Shown: positions 11,973 through 24,348, counted from the first letter of the stretch. The stretch is 64,000 nt of DNA from Corallium rubrum (GCA_964035015.1 OZ036006.1:62001-126000), one strand, 5' to 3'. A program made the numbers and translations. Notes: generated from the letters alone by a model not told the origin.

Positions 11973-12234
11973 CTTTCTTTGCGAGACCAGTAGCAATGAG
12001 TTTTCCAATTCCGTGACCAGCTCCAGTGACAACAGCAGTCAGTCCATCGATCTTTTTGCGCCTTCGAGGTACAAACCACCGAACAAGGGCTTCAAGCGTG
12101 TAGCAAATTGCGTAGAAGACTAAAACAACCAGTTCAATAACAATATTCCTACAACCAATAACGTTCAAAAACGTTATGAATAGTATAAACAAGAGAAATA
12201 GGAAAAGACAAAGAATGCATAGTTGGTACTCCAT
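11973..12234 (-). CDS. SDR16C-type dehydrogenase, first coding exon
   Basis: The start ATG is at 12234. The first 55 or so residues are strongly hydrophobic (two possible membrane segments), followed by basic RRRKK and then the SDR cofactor-binding glycine motif TGAGHGIG at residues 70-77. This matches the N-terminal membrane anchor plus Rossmann entry of SDR16C / 17-beta-HSD 11-like enzymes. The exon ends AAAG before donor GTCAGA, leaving a phase-1 glycine codon completed by exon 2. The donor is slightly weak. Intron 1 is about 9.7 kb and is swollen by nested repeats. Confidence 0.88.
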
Positions 12235-13990
12235 ATGGTTTGCAAATCGAGGATGAGCATGAAATCTTTTTGGTCAGCAGTCATATTAACTTTTTAACAT
12301 CACCTGAAACTAGTCTGGCTTTGCGAGACAGGAAAGTAAAAATACAGAGAATAGTGAACTAGCTAGCCACTATAGGCGAAGTGTTTTGAACAATGTAGAT
12401 TACCTAGCTTTGAAGATACGTGATCCTTAAAGACAATTTCAGTAATATATTAAATCCACTCTCTTATTTAATTCAAAAACAACTGTTCAGTTTGATGGCT
12501 AGAACACGCCTCCAAATAACATTCTCAAGTCGTCTGCACAAGAGGTAAACACTATCGACAATTTCCAAAAATTCTGAAATAAATCCAATTCTGCGGGTTG
12601 AAATTTTTTATGCCAGCAGAATGTTTGGCACTAAAAGGAGTAACGTATGCAACCTTACCACTCAGGGAAAACCCTTATTTTATGTAAACGGAAGATCGAC
12701 GCTGCAGCTTCTAAATGATAGCGACATATATGGCCCATAATTTTAATATTTAGATTTACAAAACGCGGCAGTGTGTTTAAAACAACATTAACGCGAAGTG
12801 AAATTAAAAAAACTAAATGTAGTTTTAAAAACGAGATCACGAATTTGAGGTTGACAAAGTCATTTTACATCAGTACGAGAGACGCATGCCTGGCTTATGG
12901 CATGTCATTCACTGCACCGTTTTTTTTTTTGGGGGGGGGGGGGGGGGAATAAAAGTTCCTTGCCTTAAATTCCGAAAAGAATTTTTAAACATTAGGCGTA
13001 CGTAACTTAAATAGTTTTTGTATCTACTGCGCATGAGCGAGTAGATAACTGCTATCACCCGTGTAAGTTCACAGATTCTTTAGCCGCTCGTCACTTCTTA
13101 GTTCTTATATTAGTTACTAATAACAAATGTCTTATTAATAAAGGTGCTTTCTTCTCACAGGCGTAGCAGCCCAATTCTGGTGAGGATGTGTGGGGAAGGG
13201 GGGGGGGGGGGGGGGGGCGGAGTGCAGATATTTTTGCTCGAAGAATTTTGGGTTAAATATATAGAGGACATTACACGGTGGTGCGAAGATATGGATTTTA
13301 TCTTCGAGTGGTGAAAACAATATTTTACAAATGAGCGTAACAAACGAGTAAAATATCGTTTTTACCACGAGAAGATAAAATTCATATCTTCATGCCAGCT
13401 TGTAATTCAGTTTCTTTTTATTATATAGATTCAATGCAAAAAGAGGTAAAATTTTTAATGACGTCATCGATATCTTCACTAGTGAGGATATCGAAAATAC
13501 GACACTGCATATTTTCTAATATAACACTCGCATCTATATAATGATGATTTTTAAGTCGTATTTTTCAGTCTGAACTTAACGTATGAATCTTTCCTGAACA
13601 TTTGACAGCGCAATACATGTCAAAATTGACCGAAATTCCTAGCAGAAAGTGCCCAAATTTTCTTTTTTCAAATATTTTGGGAGGGCAATTGCCATCCAAC
13701 CTCCCACCCCCCGCCTATGTTTCTTCTGGCACGTTCTTATTAGGTCTGCAACAACCTCGTACTCTGCAAGCGCGTGAAGCTGTTATCGAAGAATGTTCGT
13801 TTATCCCGCGGTGTTTTATTATCAAACTCTTGTTATGAATGCGTAATCACCTCATGTTGAGCAGCAATGTTTCAACGCGACAAAAGTCGCTTACTGCTTT
13901 TGATATTCGTGCATATTCGCAAGCGGTATTTTTAAAATCTCATACTTTCCTAGAGTACTATTCTATTATACTTTTTTTTCTTTTCATGCT
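12235..13990. other. Upstream region of the dehydrogenase gene, repeats only
   Basis: The dehydrogenase 5' UTR and promoter should lie here, but I cannot fix a start site. It contains T11G17 at 12920-12947, a 20-G run at 13198-13217, and an imperfect hairpin around 13262-13405 (GAAGATATGGATTTTATCTTC and its reverse). No ORF looks real. Confidence 0.55.
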
Positions 13991-14533
13991 GATTTCGACA
14001 ATTTAACACCATTCACTACTCACTAGGCGGCATCCTTGAGAGACCCATCAATCAATAATTTTACTTCCAACTTATACGAACCGGATGTTTTTCGGTTCTG
14101 CAACAAAAGTGGGGGATTTCCCTACAGCACGCCCTCTGGACTAGCGCGAACCAATCATAATTTAACTCACGGAACGCTCTCGCATATAATGAAACTATAA
14201 AAGTTCTGGAATCCAGATTTCTGTTCAGAATGTGATTAGCTTCCTCAGCAGACGACATTCTGACAGTCATTCATAATGCCAAGCACAATTTTTTACTTGA
14301 TCGTTAATAGTTAAAGGTTACTGTGTGGTTAGTTTGGTTCGGTGTCCTTTTTAGCCAAGTGGTCATTTGAAATATCTCAAATCAAGTCGACAGTCAAATA
14401 TTTCTCTAAAAAAGCCAGTTGAATCACAAGATCGACGCCAGTAAGTTGTTGCCTGTCTGAGAGTGCTATTGGTTCGCAATCTGAATCTCATTAAGCATTT
14501 GTTGCTTTTGAGAAAATAGTTACAGGATTCGCT

Positions 14534-14555
14534 ATGGATCAGCCGATGGAAAATG
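14534..14555 (+). CDS. Candidate start exon MDQPMEN, copy 1
   Basis: ATGGATCAGCCGATGGAAAA followed by TG and then donor GTAGGT. The same 22 nt and donor occur at 18745 and 30407 in related surroundings. Conservation of ATG, exon and donor across diverged copies suggests the first coding exon of a duplicated gene, with phase 1 at the junction. No downstream exon was recognised, so it may be a promoter-exon relic. Confidence 0.4.
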
Positions 14556-14897
14556 GTAGGTTTTGTGCTGTAGGCTTTATAATAGTAATAAGGAATAAGA
14601 CTAATAATTTGAAAGCTTTTATGGCCATGATAATTGTATATTAGTTTATTATAACATTAGTTTTACAAAATTAGTATCTGGATAATTTCGCGAAATGGAT
14701 TATAATTATATGCACTTTTGTAGCCTGTTCTCTTTTATGATTTCTCAGTATATTATCTATTGAAAGGTCAGAATGAATCAGGATCACACTTTCAGATTGG
14801 GCATGGAGACTTTTGGCTTTTAAAAAGGCACTAAAAAAGCATTCTAGCTTGTATTGTAGTTCCATAAACAAGATTAATTACATCTAGTCATTAACGT

Positions 14898-14965
14898 AAC
14901 TTCCAACCTAAGAACTGGAGCCATGGGGATCTCTCCCTATGGTTCCAGTTCTTAGGTTGGAAGTT
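14898..14965. repeat. Perfect or near-perfect hairpin
   Basis: AACTTCCAACCTAAGAACTG at the left is the reverse complement of CAGTTCTTAGGTTGGAAGTT at the right, with about 27-bp arms. Other units have only a single CCTAAGAACTGG, so the hairpin arose by inverted duplication in this copy. Confidence 0.85.
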
Positions 14966-15656
14966 GCGTTCCAGTTCTTAGGAGGCGGGGGGGGGGGGGG
15001 GGGACTGTTTCAAAGTCATCAGGGTTCTAGTTTAAAGGGCGGGCCGTATCACGCTATTTTAAGCATTTCTGGCACAAACAAAATTGTCTATAAATCATAC
15101 AAATTTCACAATAACCATTTTAAAAGATATAAAAACACAAAGCCTGCTAGAAACGTGCACAGAAGTACGGATGGACGGCAAGATTAAGCGAGATTGAAAG
15201 GGATAGCAAATGGACATATCTTGATTTCTGTTTGGCAAAACTGGACCTAAAAGTTTAGCTCAATTTGTGCGAGTGCTTGGTCTCAAATGTTCAGAACTCA
15301 GCTGTTAGGTAACTCTTATTTCATAACTGATCCATGAATCAATGTATAATTTTAATTTTGAAGCGGTTTGCATCTCAGAATTTGAATGCAAGGCAATTTG
15401 CTTAAAAATTGCGTGATACAGCCGGCTTTTAAAAGAAATTTAATCACTTCATTCTGCACGAACGAATGGAAGAACGAAATCAGAGGCAGAGTAAAGGAAA
15501 TAACTGAGCAAGCAAAGCGAGTGTGACTGTTTGTCTATTTCAGTTATGTCATTAATATAACCCATTTAAGCGTGTTAAATTTTTCGTAGAAGCTATAAAT
15601 TGTGTTGATATCTACAGTGGTTTATTATAGTGTCTGTGGTCATAACTACTATGAAT

Positions 15657-16540
15657 TGGGGGGGGGGGGGGGGGATTATAGGGGGTCGGTCTTTCCACAA
15701 ACCGCCGCATTTTTTTCTCCTTCACCGTTTTTTAACCGCTTCCGTTTCTTCGTAAAACCGTAACCGTAATTTTTTGGTATAAAACCGTAACGGCCGTTTT
15801 TCTATAACGGATATTTTTCTCGTAAGCAGTTCAAACATTCATAACGTGACCATGGTGACCACAATAATTATTTCTCTTGAGTCTTGACCTCCAGATCTTT
15901 AGGCCCTCTTTAGAAGGCCTTAAGGCGGTTTTCCACTAGGCGAATTTGTCGACCGACTCGACATTTTTCTTTTGTCTTGGCTAATTAGTTCCACTTGAGA
16001 GCTTGCGAGACAAAAGAAAATGTCGCTCCGCGCGACATTTTTCGATTCGCCAAGTGGAAAACCGCCTTTTATAGAACACAGCTATTTTTCCCCGATTGAG
16101 TTATGAAGGCTTATGCATGAAGCAGCTCACAAACACAAAGAACCCCAAAGAATGTTATACACAGTATTATTAATAACCTCTGTGGGCTCTGTGGCCTCAA
16201 GATTTTCCATCTTTTGGCATCTTTATCACGCTAAGCTTAATAGCCTGGCCTGGTGGCAAATTTACGGCCCATTTACGGCATTTACCTCTTTCCAGGGGAG
16301 GGACGGGAGAAAGTTCCACATTGTAGCAGCTGTTAGCTTCCTTCTTCTGGAGCATCTGCAAGGCCGTCCCAAAGTTCGAGAAAGGCTCGGGTTCTATTCC
16401 TAACCGTATTAAATCCGCGACTGAAAATGCTTAACAACCGAAAAACGCGCGAAAAAGTAATGATTTTCCGCCACCGCACGATAATTTCTTCACCATAAAC
16501 CCCAAAATAGGCTAAAATCGCCTACCCGCCAGACTATAAT
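15657..16540. other. Spacer between tandem units, with a MITE
   Basis: It opens with a 17-G run (15658-15674) and then degenerate CCGTAACCG repeats. A MITE occupies 15922-16068. The remainder has no supported gene. Confidence 0.55.
15922..16068. mobile_element. 147-bp MITE with long inverted ends
   Basis: AAGGCGGTTTTCCACTAGGC at the left is matched by the reverse complement of GCCAAGTGGAAAACCGCCTT at the right. Inner arms ACATTTTTCTTTTGTCT and AGACAAAAGAAAATGT also pair. The flanks suggest a short TTA-like target site but are not exact. Confidence 0.75.
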
Positions 16541-17895
16541 AGCCCCCTCCTGAATGGGCAACCTTGAGAAACCTACGAATCAGTTTTACTTCCAACGTAC
16601 GAACCGGATGAGTTTTCTGCAAATATAGTAGGCCGGGGATTTCCCTCCAGACTAGCGCGGACCAATCATAATTGCAGCTGAACTGAACGTTCCGTTGAAG
16701 GCCGACGAGCACATATTCATTTATTTAAACTTTTGGCTTCACATAAAAAAAGCTTCACTAACTTTAATATCAGGCATTCTAGCTTGTATTTGTGTTTCCA
16801 TATAACAAGTTTATTCCGAAGGGGACGCGTTTAGTCATGTAAATCATATAGTTCTAAGCCAAGTACTGGAACCATGTGGAGAGGATTAGGGGGGGGGACT
16901 GTTTCAAGGCCATGGTTCTATTTTAAAAGGCGGGCTGTGCCTCGCTATTTTAAGCAATTCTGCCAACGAACAAAATTGTCATAAAATCACAAAACTTCAC
17001 AATAACGATTTTAAAATATATAAAAACACAAAAGAGGTGCTAGAAACCTGCACAGAAGTACGGATGATTAGAAATTGAGCAAGATTGAAAGGGATTGCAA
17101 ATCCACATCTTGGTTTCTGCTTGGCACATCTGTAATCAAGTTTAGCTCAATAGACGACTTTCACGATCATGCGCAGTAGCAACACATATTCAAATTTTCG
17201 TCGGAGATAAAAACAACTGTTTTAGCTGGAACGAGCCTATTGAAAATAGTAGAAGTGCAAAGTTTGAAACGAATTGCTTAACAAATGGAAAAAGTTTCAC
17301 AAGCGGAAAGTTGACCATTCCAACAGGGATTTATTAGTGATTTGATAGGGATTTTGGCTTGGCGGGCGGGAGTTGCACGCCAAGCCAAAATCCCTATTAA
17401 ATCCCTAGTAAATGTTCGATTTATTTTAAACTTTGCACTTTTACTATTTTTAATATGATCTTTCCAGCTAAAACAGTTGTTTTTACCTCCGATGAAAATT
17501 TGAAGTAAAGTTGCTACTGCGCATGAGCCTGAAAGTCGTCTATTTGTGCGAGTACTTGGTCCTTAATGTTCACTCTGCTTAGCTGCTGTTATTTAACTCG
17601 TATTTCATAATTGATCCATGTACAATGTACAATTTTAATTTTGAAGCGGTTTGCAGCTCAGAATTTGAATGCAAGGCAATTTGCCTAAAAATCGTGTGAT
17701 ACAGCAGCCCTTTTAAAGAATTTTAATCACTGCATTCTGCATGCCGAGAACGGAATCAGAAGCAGAGCAAAGGAAATTACGGGAGCAAGCAAAACGAGTG
17801 TCGCTGTTTGTCTATTTCAGTATGTTATTTAAGCATGTTAAATTTCATGAAACTATAAATTGTGTTGACATCAACAACGGTTTATTAGGGACCTT
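16541..17895 (+). repeat. Tandem unit 2, start-exon region deleted
   Basis: The upstream part (GGGGATTTCCCTCCAGACTA, CCAATCATAATTG) jumps at about 16715 to sequence that in unit 1 lies beyond the start exon (GGCATTCTAGCTTGTATT). The exon and about 550 nt are therefore missing. The tail is present but interrupted by the foldback element at 17151-17542. Confidence 0.68.
17151..17542. mobile_element. 392-bp foldback element inserted in tandem unit 2
   Basis: The ends TAGACGACTTTC and GAAAGTCGTCTA are inverted. Long arms pair through GCAAAGTTT and AACAACTGTTTTAGCTGGAA-type sequence, with an inner hairpin GATTTTGGCTTGGCG / CGCCAAGCCAAAATC. Units 1 and 3 read CTCAATTTGTGC straight through this point, which defines the insertion exactly. 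No target duplication other than the terminal TA is apparent. Confidence 0.85.
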
Positions 17896-18199
17896 AAGAT
17901 CTACGGCGTGTCGTCGACCTCAACGACGACGTCCTTTAAACAAAATAATTATTTTTAAAAAACAAAGAGAGTGGATAATTTTCATTTTCAGTCCCTTAGA
18001 GCATTCTCACGGCTTCGGGAACGACGTCAACGGCCAAAAGATAAGAACTGTTGCTTGAGATTTACTTCAATATATACGGACACTACAATTATTTTAACAA
18101 TACTGGGACGTTTTGGAAGTCATTAAACTTCAAATATCAAATATAATAGCGATCAATTAACCGTGACTTCTTTAAATTGTAAGATTTATGTTGCTGTCG

Positions 18200-18915
18200 T
18201 CCTGGCCTGGCACATGATCGGAATTACTATAAATGGGCATTCTTCAGAAACCCACCAATCAGTTTTACTTCCAACTAAGGAAACGGATGTTTACTCTTCA
18301 ACTATCATAGGCTGGGGATTTCCCTCCAGAACCCAGCCTTCCAGACTAATGCGGACCAATCATAATTGAGATCACGGAATCTTTTACATATAGTGGCATA
18401 TACATAGTGGCAGAATGTGATTAGCTTCCTTGTCTTCCATGGCGGACGACCTTCTGACAGTGATTCATAAATAAAGGCTTGATATTTAGGCATGATATTT
18501 ACTACACTCGATAAAAGAATACCAAGCACAGTTTTTTACTGGATCGTTGATAGTTAATAGGTAACTGTGCTGTTACTTGTGTACTGGTTAGCCTGAGTGG
18601 TCATGCATTTGAAATATCTCTAGTCCGATCGAGTTCTTCAAATTGAATCACAACATCGACGGGATTTGTTCGCAAGGTATCGTTGGTTTGGAATAATCTT
18701 ATTAAGCTTTTACTGCATTTGAACAAATAGCTACAGGATTCGCTATGGATCAGCCGATGGAAAATGGTAGGTTTTGTGTTCTAGGCTTTATAATAATAAT
18801 AAGACTAAAACCATTTGAAAGCTTTTATGGCTGTTTATAGTTTATTAAGCATTAGTTTTCCAAAATTAATATCTGGGTAATCTCGCTATAAAACAGATTA
18901 TATATTATGCATGTA
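18200..18915 (+). repeat. Tandem unit 3, upstream half
   Basis: It starts with GAATTACTATAAATGGGCAT, resembles unit 1 through CCACCAATCAGTTTTACTTCC, and includes the start exon and TAGGCTTTATAATA. It stops near 18915, where foreign sequence begins. The unit resumes at about 22300. Confidence 0.68.
18745..18766 (+). CDS. Candidate start exon MDQPMEN, copy 2
   Basis: Same 22-nt start exon and GTAGGTTTTGTG donor context as the copy at 14534. The upstream 30 nt (GCATTTGAACAAATAGCTAC) differ slightly from copy 1, so exon and donor are better conserved than the flanks. Confidence 0.4.
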
Positions 18916-19044
18916 AACAGTAGAGGATACGTTTTTCTGGGGTCCTCCATTTACAGCTCAGACCTATAGGTGTTGATTTTACAGTAGGAAAACCGGAGAA
19001 CCCGACGAAAAACCCTCGAAGCACAGGAGAGACCAACTAAACCC

Positions 19045-19131
19045 TTCTCTAGCATCATTTCTGGCCTGGATGGTTGCGAAGCATACATTGACAATGTCAT
19101 CATTTACAGCAATACGCTGGAAGAACACATG
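19045..19131 (+). pseudogene. Fragment of a Gypsy-type reverse transcriptase
   Basis: About 29 codons resembling the palm of Ty3/Gypsy RT: GLDGCEAYIDNVIIYSNT. The YIDD catalytic box reads YIDN, a change that should abolish activity. It is flanked by non-coding sequence and is only a scrap of a retrotransposon. Confidence 0.6.
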
Positions 19132-19489
19132 AGTCCCCACCCCGAGAACACTAATGCAGGAGTCAAGTTAACCCCCCCCCCCGGGACATGCAGGATTATA
19201 GGGGCATTCAAGGGGAGGGCATTTGAGATTATTTGGTATTTAGCAGTCCCCAGGGTACATGGGTTAGGTGGGGATTTCTACAACAACTGCTGTTACTGAG
19301 TTCAGTGGTAATTTGTCCAATCTCTGAGTGTCACATTGCCACAAGACCAGGAACATTCTACTGGAGATAAAGTGCACTCAGATAGGATAAATTGCGCTCA
19401 TCGATACGGAATAGTATACCACAATCATCCTTATGGTGACCCTAGATAGTTTTTGTATGGTCATCTAATATGTTTAGCACTTCAGCCTA

Positions 19490-21754
19490 CCTAGTTCTTG
19501 TTAGATGCGACGCCTTCAAGAAGGAATCCACTACCCCAGAAGAGCTTCAGTCAAGGCGACAGTCCAGCCAGACTCGTCCAGCAAATCACCAAGCACACTC
19601 CATAGGGCCATCTCGATATGCAGGCCACCAAGCATAACAACATACGCCTGCTCTCCATGTGAGTCTGACCACTTCCACTGGACCATCTTCGCTAGCGCAA
19701 ACAGGGGCTGGTCAACGGTGATGATAGGAACCTGGCCTGGATTTAGAAAGGTAACAGCCTGCCGTATGACATTCATGCCGTGCTTAACCATCGCTGGTGT
19801 CGCCGCCTTTTCGTAGAACAAAGGGAGTAGCGCAGTCAAAGCAGGTGGATCTTCTTCCATCTGGGTCGAAGCGTGAAATGCTGCCCAAGCCACCGTATCT
19901 CCTGAAGTTACCGATTCTGGGTCTAGATTTTCGAGAGAATGCACCACACACTGTTCCTCACTTCCTTTCGCTTCAGCCATGCAACTAACTATTTCCTCCA
20001 TCTCACGCGCTGGCACAACTGCCTTGCTAGTGTTCAACTCCACGGGGTAAACAGTTGCGTATTCCTCTGGGAGAGCATGCCCGGTTCCCTGCGGCGGTAA
20101 CGTCACTGGAGGCCTCTCTTCGCCAGGATTATTAACTGTTGGCAATTGAAAAAGACTAATGCCTGTGCCATGGAACGAGGAGGCTGCCGTCATAGAGCTA
20201 GGGTTATGGTCTAAATTATCAAGGGCTCCGATGGTAAACACGCCCTTTTTTAGACAAGCAGGCACCACACAACCGTCCGCTTCAAAGCGCTCACTGATGG
20301 AAGTAGCAAGCATGTCCTCTAACTCCATGATCCTTAGATATGATACCGAAAGTCCCATCTGGTACAACTTAGCTATTGGTGTCTTACTTCTGGTCATTGC
20401 ATGGACATTAAATCCGAGGTATAAAGGAAGAGGTGGTTCGCGTGCTTTAGTATGCCGTGACTGGCCAGTTTTTGACTGTACAGTTGAGCGTTCCTTGGCC
20501 TTTGTATTAAAAATTATGGTTTGGCACACTGTTAAGCATGGCTGAGATTCTTGCGCCTCGGTGTTCTTAATGTTCACCCCACTTAAAATCATTGATACTA
20601 ATGACGTAAGACTAGCTGGTACGGATCTCGCTTGGCAGTCTTGCGGAAAACTTCCGGAAAATTTAAAACCTTCATGACCAAAAATGTCTTTTCGAACAAT
20701 TGCTGAAGCCTTAGCTAGAATCAGAGCGTCCTCTGAGAAGTCTCTTTGCTGTACCACCTTTTTCACAATGCCCTGTATGGCTTTCTTGAAAGTTATAACA
20801 ACATTCTTTCCATCATTTTGCTCTTGAGCGTCTGGAAAGTTCTCCAGTATCGAGGTTTTAAGTCTAGTTCTATTCACTTGTTTTTGAATGACTAGGATTT
20901 GAAGCCGACTTACATAAAGTGCATGCAACTCAGAAAGCAAAAAAAAATAACTTCTCATTCTCGATAGAATATGTATGCGTTTAACTCGATAAAGGCTCGA
21001 GATTCCTTCATTTTCTCATCTTCTTCGCATGATTCTTGTAATACTCGATGTATGCGTTTAACTCAATAAAGGCTTGAGATTCCTTCATTTTCTCATCTTC
21101 TTCACATGATTCTTGTCGTGCTCGTGTTAAGTGACCTCTATAGCGGTTGCGCAGGTTTGTCATGCATTTCATGTGATATTTTGCTTCAGCTGCAATGAGG
21201 TCAACCCCAGAAATCTTGGGTAACAGCGTGGTGTCTTGTAGTTCTGTTATCATTCGCCGAAGGTCTTCATTAGTGGCTAAAGTAGTGACATCATGAAGCG
21301 GGCCAGTACGAGTTTGGTCACACAATACGCAGTTCTCTTTGCAGTTCTTCTTTATGTCACAGGACAGTATACGGGTTTTAGTTGCTTTCTCCTCCGCTGG
21401 CTTTGCTTGATCTAGCTTTCTTTTTCGAGCTGCCCGTTCCTTTGCTTTATTTAGTTTAGATTTACTGAATTGTAAATGGCAAGACTTGTGCCACACAGCT
21501 TCTTTCTCGATCAAGGCATCAACATTTAGGTCGAGCGGCAGAGTAAGGCTAACGGGCAATGTGACATCCAGTGAATCACGGAACTCAGAAACATTATGTA
21601 GAAACGAGTTATACACGGTTCTGGGATCGCTCTTGTCTGCTTCACGTGATCTTAATGGGCATCTTAGCTCTTCTGATGTATGTTTCTGGCAGATGATGCA
21701 ATGACTCCAAGAAAATGCCATTATCTCTGAATTTTTTAAAAACGTTGAAGGCAC
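19490..21754 (-). pseudogene. Degenerate member of a multicopy cnidarian zinc-binding gene family
   Basis: Two long open parts, 21008-21754 (248 codons) and 19531-20958 (475 codons). The N-terminal part has two repeats of a Cys-x2-Cys ... His-x2-Cys pattern (CIIC with HKSC; CVLC with HMKC), suggesting treble-clef zinc sites. The second part carries phrases I associate with a high-copy unnamed family in corals and anemones (LDNLDHNPSS, FHGTGISLFQ, VDQPLFALAKMVQWKW). A 77-bp tandem duplication separates the parts, the frame changes there, and the frame changes again near 19535 before the homology stops at about 19490. Probably a dead copy of a transposon-borne gene; the function of the family is unknown to me. 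Confidence 0.6.
20974..21127. repeat. 77-bp tandem duplication inside the degenerate gene
   Basis: TATGCGTTTAACTCRATAAAG to the end of the unit occurs at 20974 and again at 21051, with a few substitutions. 77 is not a multiple of three, so the duplication shifts the frame. Confidence 0.88.
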
Positions 21755-22299
21755 ACAATCAGGATTTTTAGCTCAAAAAAAGGCAAAACTAAAAGCAGGC
21801 AGAGTTTAAAAACATCCTTTAACATAAGAAGATTTATCTAGAGAAATTTGTAAAAAAGAAAAACCTGTTATAATTGCATATAAAAGGCTGAATACTTACA
21901 GTTTTCGTATATATGCATGGCGCCGCCATCTTGGAAATGACAAATTGACGAGAGGGACTGGTACTAGTTGTGTATAGCAATTTCTAAATATAGCTTTTTT
22001 CCCCATTTAGAGAGGTTTTAACAAACAGAAATAAAAGATATCAGACTAAATAGTTTACTTCGACCATTAAAACGACATTTAAGATTGATTTTCGGCATAA
22101 AATGCACTTTATATAAAAAGCACCACAGAGAGCCCAAGAAGGGATATTTTCAAAAGTTTAATCCCCTCTAAATCGCTTATCAGGAATATCTGCATTGGGC
22201 ACCCCTTTCAATATTGATAGTACTACCATAAGCTATAACTGAGCCAAGCTTGGTGCTTTTGTCAGCTCTGTAAACATCGTGACCTTAAGAGACCTGACT

Positions 22300-22348
22300 A
22301 CACGAGGTTGCCTAAGAACTGGAACCATGGGGAGAGAACTCCTTCTCT

Positions 22349-22381
<33 letters not shown>

Positions 22382-22989
22382 AATTGTCTATAAATCACAC
22401 AATTTTCACAATAGCTTTTTTAAAAGATACAAAAACACAAAAGAGATGCTAGAAACGTATACAGATGTATGGATGGACAATATTAAGCGAGATTGAAAGG
22501 GATTGCAAATATAATGGAACATCTTGATTTCTGTTTGGCACAACCGCACCTAAATGTTTAGCTCAATTTGTGCAAATGCTTGGTCTTAAATGTTCAGAAC
22601 TCTGCTTAGCAGCTGTTAGGTAACTCGTATTTCATAATTGATCCATGAATCAGTGTACAGTTTTAATTTTGAAGCAGTTTGCAGCTCAGAATTTGAATGC
22701 AAGGCAATTTGCCTAAAAATCGCGTGATACAGCCCTATTTAAAAGAATTTTAATCACTGCATTCTGCACGAACGAACTCGGAAAGATTGAAATCAGAGGC
22801 AGAGTAAAGGAAACTACGGGAGCAAGCAAAGCGAGTATCACTGTCTATTTCAGTATGTCATTAATATAAGCCATTTAAGCATGTTTATAAATCTCTCGTC
22901 GAAACTATAAATTGTGTTGACATCAACAACGGTTTATTACAGTAATGCGCGCTGACCTGTCATATGATCAGGCTGTCTGTGGTCATAAC
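22300..22989 (+). repeat. Tandem unit 3, downstream half
   Basis: It resumes at CCTAAGAACTGGAACCATGG, has a 31-G run (22349-22379), then the conserved tail CAATTGTCTATAAATCACAC to CAACAACGGTTTATTACAG, ending in GGTCATAAC. There the hAT-like element begins. Unit 4 continues on the far side at 30090. Confidence 0.7.
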
Positions 22990-24017
22990 CAAGGGAGCAC
23001 GTTAGAATGTGATAGTTCTTGTATAAAATAAAATAAACTTTACTGCCGAGTTCGATAAAACCGCTGACGATATGAGCCCCCGACGAGCGAGCCGAATACT
23101 CTCCGAAGATACGCGAGGGCGGAGCGGGAAGGGAAAAGAGAAGGGGAGTGCAACTGCCGAGCACGTGATGGCTTTCAGCCAATAAAATGGTTCATTTAGA
23201 AATAGCTTTTCTCCGATGCTCGTAGCAACCTTTCTCGTAGCAGTAGATACTAGATCGAGCCAAATACACTAAAATTATCATATTCTACGACTCGTTAAGT
23301 AACTACTAACTACCCTATTAAAGTTCTTGTAAGAATTTTATTAAAAACAATGAATAGTTTTAACACAAAAGGATCAGTACTCGTACTGGTCGATCGTTCC
23401 ACAAACTCGTCTCCTCTTCTTCTCGCACGAACTCACCGGCGAAGGAAATAAATGAAACAAAAACTTCCCAAAAGTTGAACGATTCAGTTGGTTGACCTTG
23501 CAATCTAACTCCTTTTGTATATGTTGTGGGCTTCTTCGGTATTGAGATCATACTCCTGGAGCGTCGACAAACAAACCCGCGATGGCGCGATTCTGACAAT
23601 AAAAATTCAAAATGACTTATAACTTATTCATGAAAGCCAACGGTTTTCTCATCAGAGTCCAAATTGATAAATCATTCAACGAAAACAACTTACGTCCTGC
23701 TGTGAATATCACGAAGATCTGTTGTCTCGGTATTCGTATATAATTGTTGTAAATAGCAACACTCTTTGTGCATAGCAACACTCTATGTGCATAGCAACGT
23801 GCTACGAGCATTGTCGAAAGAAATCTTGTAGTTGCACTCCCCTTCTCTTTTCCCTTCCCGCTCCGCCCTCGCGTATCTTCGGAGAGTATTCGGCTCGCTC
23901 GTCGGGGGCTCATATCATCAGCGGTTTTATCGAACTCGGCGCCTCGCACAAAACGTCAACAACTTAGGTAAGTAAAGTTTATTTTATTTTATACAAGAAC
24001 TATCACATTCTAACGTG

Positions 24018-24348
24018 TGTAGGAAATAGTATCGCCTCCCAATACAGATCTTTCCAACAAGTCACTTCTCACAGTTATATTCAAAAGGATTTTATTTACA
24101 CAGTCACATAAACACGTCGCGTCACATCTCAAGTCTCAACCACAGTCACGATCACAATATTTTACTCTCTCTCAAGTCGCATACCACACTCCCGTTTGCT
24201 GTCCTCTTATTGGCTCACTCGTGTTTACGCAAGACGTGTTCACAATCAATCGTCACTATTTAATTACATTCTAACCCAACCTAAATATAACCTAATTTAT
24301 TCTTACTGCAATCATTAACTCATCACTCATTTGGCTCAGTCTCCGACA
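24018..24348 (-). repeat. BEL 3' LTR (left on the plus strand)
   Basis: 331 bp, bounded by TGT...ACA. It matches the LTR at 29746-30076 base for base as far as I can see. Its promoter and polyadenylation signals cannot be placed with confidence by eye. Confidence 0.95.

Larger units (their letters stand above)
14000..15656 (+). repeat. Tandem unit 1 (conserved upstream region, start exon, downstream tail)
   Basis: This copy has most parts in order: CCAATCATAATTTAA-type upstream sequence, the 22-nt start exon (14534), a hairpin at 14898-14965, a 17-G run (14987-15003), then a tail with CAAAATTGTCTATAAATCA and GTTTAGCTCAATTTGTGCGA, ending near GGTCATAACTACTAT. That ending matches the start of other units, showing head-to-tail arrangement. 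Confidence 0.72.

Noticed and set aside
18163..18369. 68-codon plus ORF MTSLNCKIYVAVVLAW
   Set aside because: It spans the start of tandem unit 3 and is not conserved in units 1, 2 or 4.
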